From positions 292,919 to 356,918 of the forward strand of contig JACKNF010000002.1 in NCBI GenBank assembly GCA_024234995.1: a DNA stretch of 64,000 nt, given 5' to 3'. Each line of letters opens with the position of its first letter. The first letter of the stretch is position 1. The translations under genes and the position numbers were made by a program. This document shows, piece after piece, positions 38,332-46,221 of this stretch. Origin of the DNA: Gammaproteobacteria bacterium. GTDB lineage: Bacteria > Pseudomonadota > Gammaproteobacteria > Competibacterales > Competibacteraceae. The notes under the pieces were generated by a model, which searched no databases, was not told the DNA's origin, and worked only from the letters and a program-made list of their open reading frames with translations.

Positions 38332-40479
38332 CTAACTCTTCCGGTAGGCTTCCATCACGTTGCGCAGTTGGCTGATTTTGTCCAGCATACGGCTGAGTTG
38401 CAATACATCAGTAATTTCCAGCGTTAGTCCCATGCGGGCAATCGAGGTCTCCCGGTCCGTCAGCGTATTGGCGCCTAGTACATTGACCTGCTCATTGGCG
38501 AGAATTGAGGCAATGTCCCGCAGCAAGCCTGAGCGGTCGTGGGCGATGATCATGATATCCACGGGGTAGGTGGCTGGTGTCTCACCCCAACTGACTTCAA
38601 TGATGCGTTCGCTATGCTGGTTGGCTAACGCGAGCAGGTTGGTGCAATCTTGCCGGTGGATGGTGACACCGCGCCCCTGCGTGATATAGCCGGCGATCGG
38701 TTCAAAGGGAGCCGGTTGACAACAGTGCGCAATCTGCGTCATCAACTGTCCAACACCGCGAATTCGCACATCACCCTTGCTGAGTTCGGACGTTTTCGGT
38801 TTGCGTATCACTGGCAGACTGTCCCCGGCAAGCGGTGCCTGCGGTAACAGATCCTGCACTTTTGACACCACTTGGCCGGTGGTCAGCGCCCCGTGGCCAA
38901 TGGTGGCGAACAACTCATCTGGCTTGGTGAAGCCGAGCCGCTCCGCAACTTTCTCCAGCTTGAGACTGCGGATGCCGAGTCGTTGGAATTCCCGCTCTAG
39001 GGCAGCGCGGCCTGCCGTAATGCTCTTGTCTTGATCTTGTTGAATAAACCACTGCCGGATTTTAGCGCGCGCCCGATTGCTCTTGACATAGCCCAGATGT
39101 GGACTGAGCCAGTCACGGCTAGGCCCGCTGGTCTTGGTGGTCAGTATGTCGACTTGCTCGCCATTTTTTAGTTCGTAGGTTAACGGGACAATGCGGCCGT
39201 TGACTTTGGCGCCGCGGCAACGATGCCCAACCTCAGTATGAACGTGATAAGCAAAGTCAAGCGGAGTAGCACCTTGTGGCAACTCGACAATAGTACCTTT
39301 GGGCGTGATGGCGTAAACCCGGTCTTGGAATGCCTCGGCTTTGAACCGCTCCAGCAAATCGCCGTCGTCGGTATCTCCTTCTCGATATTCCAGCATTTGC
39401 CGCAACCAGGCGATTTGTTGGGCCGCTGCCTCGCCTGGACCTTTATGACCACCCTCTTTGTAGCGCCAATGCGCGGCGATGCCTAATTCAGCGTTGCGGT
39501 GCATTTCAAAGGTGCGAATCTGTACTTCCAGGTTGCGGCCTTCCGATCCTACGACCGCTGTGTGCAGCGACTGATAGCCATTTGGCTTGGGGTGGGCAAT
39601 ATAGTCATCGAATTCCTGGTGGATATGATTCCAGTGGGCATGCACCACACCGAGTGCCGCGTAACAATCATTCACTGTCTCGACTAATATCCGTACCGCC
39701 CGCACATCGAAAATCTGCTCGAAAGACAGTTTCTTATGCTGCATTTTCCGCCAGATGCTATAGATATGCTTAACGCGGCCACTGACTTCGGCGCGGAGGC
39801 GGGCATCCCGCAAATAGGCACGCAGTTCTTCCATGGCATGGGCGATATATTGTTCCCGGTCAGCGCGGCGCTGATCAAGAGCTGTGGCCAATTGCTTGTA
39901 GGTGATCGGCTCCAGATAACGCAACGCCAGATCTTCCATTTCCCATTTGATGCGGCCGATGCCCAGCCGGTTGGCCAGTGGTGAAAATACATCGAGGGTT
40001 TCCCGGGCAATCCGTTGCTGTTCTTCTGGGGCTAGCTGCCCGAGCTGGCGCAGAATGTGAAGTTGCATCGCCAGTCGAATTAGCACCACACGCAGATCTT
40101 GGGCCATTGCTAACAGCATCTTGCGCAAGCTTTCCAGCTGACGGCCGATATGCTGGCTAGTCTGGTGCAGCTCACCAATTACATCGAGTTTAATAACGCC
40201 ATCAACCAGATGGGCGACAGCTTCTCCAAACTGTTCCCGTATATCCAGCAGTGCGAGCTGCCCATCGGCTACGGTCTGGTGCAGCAATGCAGCGGCAGCA
40301 GTTTCGTGATCCATACCCAGGTCGGCTAAGAGATCGGCGACTGCCAACTCCGGATTGCCTCCCAGTTCGTAGGCGCGCCGCACAATTTCAATTTGTGCGG
40401 GCGTCCATTGGACATTGAGGGTATTTAGCCATGTGTCGAAATCCGCGCCTGCCAGCGCGGTTTGCCTGGAAGTGACCAT
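38332..40479 (-). CDS. relA: GTP pyrophosphokinase RelA, hydrolase-dead type
   Basis: A 715-residue (p)ppGpp synthetase. The N-terminal HD domain is degenerate: where active hydrolases have HD and ED pairs, this protein reads LLHQTVADG (about 66). The synthetase domain contains EQIFDVRAVRIL and EFDDYIAHPKPNGYQSLHT (the ExDD motif of RelA rather than RxKD of SpoT). A TGS domain (ITPKGTIVELPQGATPLDFAYH, about 395) and a C-terminal ACT domain follow. It therefore makes the alarmone but probably cannot degrade it; a SpoT should exist elsewhere. Confidence 0.93.
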   Translation of the reverse strand: MVTSRQTALAGADFDTWLNTLNVQWTPAQIEIVRRAYELGGNPELAVADLLADLGMDHETAAAALLHQTVADGQLALLDIREQFGEAVAHLVDGVIKLDVIGELHQTSQHIGRQLESLRKMLLAMAQDLRVVLIRLAMQLHILRQLGQLAPEEQQRIARETLDVFSPLANRLGIGRIKWEMEDLALRYLEPITYKQLATALDQRRADREQYIAHAMEELRAYLRDARLRAEVSGRVKHIYSIWRKMQHKKLSFEQIFDVRAVRILVETVNDCYAALGVVHAHWNHIHQEFDDYIAHPKPNGYQSLHTAVVGSEGRNLEVQIRTFEMHRNAELGIAAHWRYKEGGHKGPGEAAAQQIAWLRQMLEYREGDTDDGDLLERFKAEAFQDRVYAITPKGTIVELPQGATPLDFAYHVHTEVGHRCRGAKVNGRIVPLTYELKNGEQVDILTTKTSGPSRDWLSPHLGYVKSNRARAKIRQWFIQQDQDKSITAGRAALEREFQRLGIRSLKLEKVAERLGFTKPDELFATIGHGALTTGQVVSKVQDLLPQAPLAGDSLPVIRKPKTSELSKGDVRIRGVGQLMTQIAHCCQPAPFEPIAGYITQGRGVTIHRQDCTNLLALANQHSERIIEVSWGETPATYPVDIMIIAHDRSGLLRDIASILANEQVNVLGANTLTDRETSIARMGLTLEITDVLQLSRMLDKISQLRNVMEAYRKS

Positions 40480-40520
40480 ATTGCATCCCCAAAAAGCGGC
40501 CTAAAATAGGCATGACGCTA

Positions 40521-40538
40521 CCGCTGGAAAGCCAGCGG
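40521..40538. repeat. REP-like hairpin upstream of relA
   Basis: CCGCTGG-AAAG-CCAGCGG, a perfect 7-bp stem in the 174-base gap between the cytochrome gene and relA. A second small stem (GCCTA-AAA-TAGGC, 40499-40511) followed on the minus strand by CGCTTTTT could end cytochrome transcription weakly. Confidence 0.45.
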
Positions 40539-40653
40539 GGCGAGCAACGGGGTTTTTTGAAGCGGATAGCGGGTCGAAGGGTTATGTGGACTCCCGCCCG
40601 CTTAGAAACGGGTGGAAGCCTATTTTCACCTCTGGCAAAAGAACGCTGTATTC

Positions 40654-41049
40654 TTAGTTGTTCTTCGCGCCCTGATCGACCCATTTGCGCAGGAGTACAA
40701 GTTGCGCTTCTGGTAGTTTCACCTTGCCATGAGGCATCTGGATAGAGGGATCAACGCCAGGCCGGCCTTCGGCTAATCGGTTTAGACTGCTGTTGAGACT
40801 CTGGCCAGGAATGATGACCGGCCCCATTTTGGTGCCCTTCATCAGTTCCTCATACGTACCTACCGCCAGGCCGCTTTTCTGGTAGCCCTCGCCGTCGGGT
40901 GCGGTATGGCATTCCGCGCAGCTGGCTTTCATGATCGGCAATACATCCTTTTGGAAGCTGACGGGCTTCTCCGGTTTTTCCGTTGAGCAGCCCGCCAGCG
41001 CCCCTAGCCCCAAAATTAACGCGGATGCAAGCAGTTTACGAGAGTTCAT
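40654..41049 (-). CDS. c-type cytochrome lipoprotein
   Basis: A 131-residue protein. A lipoprotein signal (LGALAGC, Cys about 21) is followed by a domain with one haem-binding site CAECH (about 45-49) and a distal MPHGKVKLPEAQLVLLRKWVDQGA, where Met may be the axial ligand. The shape resembles single-haem cytochromes of the Planctomycete-type (PSCyt1) group. Presumably anchored in the membrane facing the periplasm as an electron carrier. It is divergent from sqr across a 315-base spacer, which suggests but does not prove a link with sulfide oxidation. Confidence 0.82.
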   Translation of the reverse strand: MNSRKLLASALILGLGALAGCSTEKPEKPVSFQKDVLPIMKASCAECHTAPDGEGYQKSGLAVGTYEELMKGTKMGPVIIPGQSLNSSLNRLAEGRPGVDPSIQMPHGKVKLPEAQLVLLRKWVDQGAKNN

Positions 41050-41192
41050 GGATCGTCCTTTGGATAAGTTTAGACGGGTTTGGATGATACGATACGCATC
41101 TTATCAGACTCCGGGCATGCGCGGATGCTCTTCAGCCTGTGTAAGAACGGCCGGATCGGTAATCGGCTACATACAATTCGATCGGGGTCCTC

Positions 41193-41198
41193 TATAAT
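41193..41198 (+). promoter_or_regulatory. Possible -10 element upstream of sqr
   Basis: Perfect TATAAT about 165 bases before sqr, with no good TTGACA at 16-18 bases. The 41050-41364 gap between the divergent cytochrome and sqr genes contains AT-rich DNA and no gene; this is the only strong promoter-like hexamer noticed. Confidence 0.25.
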
Positions 41199-41364
41199 TT
41201 AATTCTAATACATTAAGTAAGCGAATTTTAAACACCAAGTGGTTGTCTTTAAAGAGTCAATTCGTTTCAATATGGTTATGGAACTGGATTGATAGAATCG
41301 TTGTGTATCAGACGACCTCTACCAATAACCGCAAGAACCCTGAGAAAGGTTCGGGAGGATGGTA

Positions 41365-42636
41365 ATGGCTCACATCGTCGTCATAGGCGCAGGTATTGGA
41401 GGTCTCTCATTCGCTTACGAGGCCCATGAGAAATTGGGCAAAACACATGAAATCACAGTTATCAATGCCAGTGAGGAGTTCCAGTACGTTCCATCCAATC
41501 CTTGGCTGCTGGTTGGCTGGCGTCGGCGCGGGGATATCGCGTTTCCTATCGGCCCCTATCTTGAAAAGCAAGGCATCCGCTTCATCGGCCGGCCTGTTCT
41601 CCATATTGATGCCGGGCATAACCGGATCACGGTACAAGGCGGGCAGGTGTTAGACTATGACTACCTGGTCATCACTACAGGCCCTAAGCTGGCCTTCGAT
41701 GAAGTGCCCGGTGGCGGGCCGTTAAACGGCCATACTCATTCGGTATGCGCTGTGGATCATGCTCAGGCTGCCTATGAAGATTACGAAAAATTTTGCGATG
41801 ATCCCGGGCCTGTCTTGGTAGGTGCCATGCCCATGGCGAGTTGTTTCGGGCCGGTTTACGAGAGCGCCTTCATCCTTGATGCCGACCTGCGCAAACGTAA
41901 ACTGCGCAAACATGTGCCGATGACTCTGGTCACCAGCGAACCTTATATCGGCCACCTGGGTTTGGGTGGTGTTGGCGATTCTAAGGGTATGCTGGAATCG
42001 GAGTTGCGCAGCCGGCATATCAAATGGATCACCAATGCCAAGACAACCCGGGTTGAGTCTGACCATGCGATTGTCGAGGAGTACAATGATCGGGGGGAGG
42101 TCGTTAAGGAACATCAGGTGCCTTTTCGGTTCGCCATGACCCTGCCGGCATTTCGCGGTGTGGACCCGGTGGCTGCAGTGGATGGGTTATGCAATCCTCG
42201 CGGATTTGTGCTGATCGACGCCAATCAGCGCAGTCCGAAATACCGCAACATTTTCTCAGCAGGCGTGTGTGTAGCGATTCCGCCAGTCGAGACTACTCCA
42301 GTACCAACCGGTGCGCCTAAGACGGGCTACATGATCGAATCCATGGTGTCGGCGATTGTCCAGAATATCCAGGCCGATCTAAACGGCCAGCCAGCCACTG
42401 CCAAGGGTACCTGGAACGCCATTTGTCTAGCAGATATGGGTGATACCGGTGCGGCATTCGTAGCGCTACCGCAGATTCCGCCACGCAATGTCAGCTGGTT
42501 CAAGAAAGGCAAGTGGGTTCATTATGCTAAGATTGCTTTTGAAAAGTACTTTATCCATAAAATGAAAACTGGTGCGGCGGAACCAATCTACGAAAAATAT
42601 GCCTTCCGGTTGCTCGGCATTGAACGGTTGGAATAG
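41365..42636 (+). CDS. sqr: Sulfide:quinone oxidoreductase
   Basis: A 423-residue FAD flavoprotein that oxidises sulfide and reduces membrane quinone. GAGIGGLSFAYEA (about 7-19) binds FAD. All three redox cysteines of well-studied SQRs are present: in THSVC (128), in MASCFGP (160) and in AICLADMG (354); the spacing fits the Acidithiobacillus-type enzyme closely. The amphipathic C-terminal part (KWVHYAKIAFEKYFIHKMK) fits membrane attachment. ATG at 41365 has GGGAGG 6 bases upstream; an ATG two codons earlier would sit on that site. Confidence 0.9.
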   Translation: MAHIVVIGAGIGGLSFAYEAHEKLGKTHEITVINASEEFQYVPSNPWLLVGWRRRGDIAFPIGPYLEKQGIRFIGRPVLHIDAGHNRITVQGGQVLDYDYLVITTGPKLAFDEVPGGGPLNGHTHSVCAVDHAQAAYEDYEKFCDDPGPVLVGAMPMASCFGPVYESAFILDADLRKRKLRKHVPMTLVTSEPYIGHLGLGGVGDSKGMLESELRSRHIKWITNAKTTRVESDHAIVEEYNDRGEVVKEHQVPFRFAMTLPAFRGVDPVAAVDGLCNPRGFVLIDANQRSPKYRNIFSAGVCVAIPPVETTPVPTGAPKTGYMIESMVSAIVQNIQADLNGQPATAKGTWNAICLADMGDTGAAFVALPQIPPRNVSWFKKGKWVHYAKIAFEKYFIHKMKTGAAEPIYEKYAFRLLGIERLE

Positions 42637-42931
42637 GCCAATATTTCTTTTCAATTCCTCACTGGCCTGATATGGATTGTCGTGGTGAACTGCAGCTTCC
42701 TGCGGCTGGCAGTCCTATCACGCGATATAATCCCATATAAGAAATTATCCTTAGAGCGATCGGCGTTATACTTAGCCGAACGATTGGCATACCTAGCGCT
42801 TGACCGCAGACGTTCACTGGTTTTTCAATCTCAGGTAATGTCATGATACTTGCTTGCAACTTCGTTATCAGGTGTTGCGGTCCGAAGTATCAAATGCTGC
42901 TGGGCGCGGCCTCCACCGTCAACACAACAGG

Positions 42932-45268
42932 ATGAATAACGTGACGAGTCCGAAACTTAATCCCGAATTGCAACGCATTATTGAAGCACGCCATCATGAT
43001 CCTTTTGCCGTGCTGGGCCGCCACCCTCAGGACAAGAAGGTTGTGGTACGCGCCCATCTGCCCTATGCCCAGGAAGTGCATATCGCCGAGGGCAATCTGT
43101 TGATGGAGCGCATTCCCAACACGGATCTATTCGAATGGCAGGGCAAAGTTGATCAGATACCGGAGCGGTATCGGCTGATCTGGCGTGATTCTGAGCATCA
43201 CGAGCGTATTTCCTACGATCCTTACTGCTTTCCGCCGCAACTGCCTGATTTTGATCTGTACTTGTTTGGTGAGGGCAAACACTGGCATGCTTATCGCTTC
43301 TTGGGTGCGCACCAGCACGAGGCCGATGGGGTCGCTGGCGTTTTGTTCGCGGTTTGGGCGCCAAATGCAGAACGGGTCAGTGTGGTCGGTAGCTTCAACC
43401 GCTGGGATGGACGGATTCACCCAATGCGGGTGCGCGGCGGTAGTGGCATCTGGGAGCTGTTTATTCCTAATCTCTGTCCGGGTGACCTTTACAAATTCGA
43501 AATTCGTAACCGTCATAGCAGTGCTATCTTGCTGAAATCTGATCCCTACGGCCAGCATTTTGAGCTTCGGCCTAGCACAGCTACTATCGTCACCAAACCA
43601 AACACCTATGCTTGGCGCGATGGAGAATGGCTGGATAAGCGCAAGTCCGCCGATTGGCTGCATACACCCATGTCAATTTACGAGGTCCATCTGGGTTCAT
43701 GGCGGCGTGGCGGGGAAGGTGAGTTCATTAGCTATCGAGAACTGGCTCACCAATTGGTCGAGTATGTTAAAGATTTGGGCTTTAGCCACATCGAGTTGCT
43801 GCCGATTACGGAGCATCCCTATGACGCTTCTTGGGGCTATCAGACTACCGGTTATTACGCGCCGACCAGCCGATTCGGCGCTCCAGATGATTTCCGTTAT
43901 TTCATCGACTATTGCCACCAGCACGATGTGGGCGTGATTCTTGACTGGGTGCCAGCTCATTTCCCCAAGGACGCATCCGGTTTAGCGCGCTTCGATGGTG
44001 AAGCACTGTACGAACACACAGACCCGCGCAAGGGTGAACATCTCGACTGGGGTACATTGATCTTTAACTTTGGCCGCTATGAGGTGAAGAACTTCCTGCT
44101 GTCCAGTGCCCTGTATTGGATCGAAGAATTCCATCTCGACGGACTGCGGGTCGATGCGGTTGCATCCATGCTTTATCTGGATTATTCACGCAAAGAAGGT
44201 GAGTGGATTCCCAACAAGTATGGTGGCCGCGAGAACCTGGAAGCCATCGACTTCATGCGCGAACTGAACACGGTCGTGCATAGTGAGCATCCTGGCGCGA
44301 TGGTGATCGCTGAGGAATCCACTTCTTGGCCACAGGTGACCCGGCCAACCTATCTAGGCGGGCTGGGGTTCAGCATGAAATGGAACATGGGCTGGATGAA
44401 CGATACTCTGCGCTATATGGCCCAAAATCCCATTCATCGCAAATATCACCACGACTTGCTGACTTTCAGTATGTTGTACTGCTTCACCGAGAATTTCATG
44501 CTGCCGTTTTCGCATGACGAGGTGGTGCATGGTAAGGGCTCGATGATCAACAAGATGCCAGGCGATGAATGGCAGCGTTTTGCCAATCTCCGGCTGCTCT
44601 ATCTCTACATGTTCACCCATCCTGGCAAGAAACTGTTGTTCATGGGTACCGAATTTGGCCAGGGTACCGAATGGAATAGTGCAGTCACGCTTGACTGGTA
44701 TGTCTTGCAATACGATTTTCACAAGGGTATGCAACTGCTAGTTAGAGATTTGAATCGGCTCTATCACAGTGAATCGGCGTTGCATTACTATGAATTTGAA
44801 TGGCAGGGTTTCGATTGGGTTGACTGCCATGACGCTGAGCAATCGATCCTGAGTTATCTGCGTAAGAAGGACGACGACTTCTTGGTGGTAGTGGTCAACT
44901 TTACCCCGGTGCCTCGCCATGGCTACCGGATTGGAGTGCCGCGCGCCGGTCGCTATACGGAGGTTTTTAACTCTGATTCACACTATTACGCGGGCAGTGG
45001 GGTGGGCAATGGCGGAATGGATTTGATCGCTGAGGATCAGCCTTGGATGGATCGCCCCTACTCGGTCACGATTACCGTACCACCATTGGGTGGTTTGGTC
45101 CTTCGTCCGCAAGAGCCGCCACCACCGAAACTCGCGGTGGCTGCCGTCGAGGTTGCAGACAATCTGGTATCAGATGAAATAGTGCCGGCGGCAAGCGCTT
45201 TGCCTGAGGCGGCCGTTACCGAGGCACAATCGGCTTCAGCGGAAGAAGAGCTGGCGCAGCCGGAGTAA
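42932..45268 (+). CDS. glgB: 1,4-alpha-glucan branching enzyme
   Basis: A 778-residue GH13 enzyme forming alpha-1,6 branches in glycogen. N-terminal CBM48-like modules precede the catalytic barrel with [17 protein letters not shown] (Asp nucleophile, about 405), MVIAEEST (acid/base Glu, about 457) and [14 protein letters not shown] (about 524). The last 55 or so residues are an Ala/Glu/Pro-rich tail beyond the usual family end. ATG at 42932 follows ACAGG; a longer frame from 42854 is not conserved. No other glg gene adjoins it. Confidence 0.94.
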   Translation: MNNVTSPKLNPELQRIIEARHHDPFAVLGRHPQDKKVVVRAHLPYAQEVHIAEGNLLMERIPNTDLFEWQGKVDQIPERYRLIWRDSEHHERISYDPYCFPPQLPDFDLYLFGEGKHWHAYRFLGAHQHEADGVAGVLFAVWAPNAERVSVVGSFNRWDGRIHPMRVRGGSGIWELFIPNLCPGDLYKFEIRNRHSSAILLKSDPYGQHFELRPSTATIVTKPNTYAWRDGEWLDKRKSADWLHTPMSIYEVHLGSWRRGGEGEFISYRELAHQLVEYVKDLGFSHIELLPITEHPYDASWGYQTTGYYAPTSRFGAPDDFRYFIDYCHQHDVGVILDWVPAHFPKDASGLARFDGEALYEHTDPRKGEHLDWGTLIFNFGRYEVKNFLLSSALYWIEEFHLDGLRVDAVASMLYLDYSRKEGEWIPNKYGGRENLEAIDFMRELNTVVHSEHPGAMVIAEESTSWPQVTRPTYLGGLGFSMKWNMGWMNDTLRYMAQNPIHRKYHHDLLTFSMLYCFTENFMLPFSHDEVVHGKGSMINKMPGDEWQRFANLRLLYLYMFTHPGKKLLFMGTEFGQGTEWNSAVTLDWYVLQYDFHKGMQLLVRDLNRLYHSESALHYYEFEWQGFDWVDCHDAEQSILSYLRKKDDDFLVVVVNFTPVPRHGYRIGVPRAGRYTEVFNSDSHYYAGSGVGNGGMDLIAEDQPWMDRPYSVTITVPPLGGLVLRPQEPPPPKLAVAAVEVADNLVSDEIVPAASALPEAAVTEAQSASAEEELAQPE

Positions 45269-45275
45269 TACACGC

Positions 45276-45301
45276 CACCTTCCCCTTACGAGGGGAGGGT
45301 G
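45276..45301. terminator. Long hairpin after glgB
   Basis: CACCTTCCCCT-TACG-AGGGGAGGGTG, an 11-bp stem with one G-U pair, 7 bases past the glgB stop. It probably ends or stabilises the glgB message, although no U run follows, and it belongs to the C/T-G/A palindrome type seen elsewhere. Confidence 0.5.
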
Positions 45302-45423
45302 AGCCACGATAGGAAATGGACAATATCCCGCTCCGTTTCATACTTCCCGCGGTTGGCGGATCATAAATCGTGAGAAGCGCCCCCTCGGCTCCTGGTTAAA
45401 AAAATGGCTCGGTTATGGCTGGG

Positions 45424-45681
45424 TCAGGTTCCAGCTATGACCTTGTCACGGATGAATATGTAGACCTTACCAACGGTCTCGAAGGTTTCAGCGCTGATCT
45501 CATCATCCGCGATCATAATGTCAAAGCGCTCTTCCACCGCGTTGATCAGGGTTACCACCGCCATTGAATCGAATTCCGGGATGCTGCCTAACAATGGGGT
45601 ATCCGGGGTGAATTTTTGCGCCCGGCCGCCCAATTGCAATATCTCGCCGATTAACTGCCGCACCTCATCGAACTCGACCAT
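45424..45681 (-). CDS. Acyl carrier protein
   Basis: An 85-residue acidic protein with the phosphopantetheine site in IPEFDSMAVVTLI (Ser about 39). The LLGSIPEFDSMAVV form resembles carrier proteins found in exosortase and polysaccharide loci rather than the AcpP of fatty acid synthesis. GGAGAGG lies before the ATG at 45681; a longer frame from 45795 is not acyl-carrier-like. No ketosynthase or ligase is adjacent, so its partner is unknown. It lies downstream of tssH and the 118-codon gene on the same strand. Confidence 0.8.
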   Translation of the reverse strand: MVEFDEVRQLIGEILQLGGRAQKFTPDTPLLGSIPEFDSMAVVTLINAVEERFDIMIADDEISAETFETVGKVYIFIRDKVIAGT

Positions 45682-45801
45682 CGAGACCCTCTCCTGAAGA
45701 ATGAATGCTAAAGGAATCAATTGACCTGGAAACCAGATAAGGGTAATCCAGGCTTGAAAGCCAGCAAGATAACGTTGTTGGCGATAAGAATCCACCAGCT
45801 A

Positions 45802-46158
45802 CTAGGTAAATATCAGCAATCCTGTTGGCCGCAAAGCTGCTACGAGATCTCTGTATAACGATGAGTCAGTTTTTAGGCGGAATTCGGTGGGGACATTGCA
45901 CTTCAAACTCATCGGCTGCGATCGCGAGGGCTGCGTGCTCCGAGGTATGACTTCCATTAAAAGTGATGCGAAATCGTGCGCTGAAAATATCCCAGCGGTG
46001 TGCGTATCCCCGGAGAATAGCTTTTCGCCGGTAGTGATTCCCCATTTAACCGCGCCCTTGCATGTTTCTGGAAAAACTTTTTTCAACAGGAGGTCACCTG
46101 CTTCCAGCCAGTCAACCCGATGAAGATTTCGGTATTGTTCATAAGTGCTAATTGGCAT
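45802..46158 (-). CDS. Hypothetical protein
   Basis: A 118-residue reading frame with AGGAG 6 bases before the ATG. It lies 63 bases after tssH on the same strand and 120 bases before the acyl carrier gene. No membrane helix, signal peptide or known motif is visible. It contains a few Cys and a predicted mixed alpha/beta composition. It may be a real small gene or the remnant of a larger one; I assign no function. Confidence 0.45.
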   Translation of the reverse strand: MPISTYEQYRNLHRVDWLEAGDLLLKKVFPETCKGAVKWGITTGEKLFSGDTHTAGIFSAHDFASLLMEVIPRSTQPSRSQPMSLKCNVPTEFRLKTDSSLYRDLVAALRPTGLLIFT

Positions 46159-46221
46159 AAGCGCTCCTAAAGAGTATTCCAGTTATAGAGTCATACCCCA
46201 TTCGTTAACGCATTAATCTGC

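Noticed and set aside
38332..40479. SpoT bifunctional (p)ppGpp hydrolase/synthetase
   Set aside because: The HD and ED hydrolase residues are replaced (LLHQTVADG) and the synthetase motif is EFDD, as in RelA.
45268..45424. Small gene between glgB and the acyl carrier protein
   Set aside because: Only a hairpin and unstructured sequence are present; no frame with a start signal.
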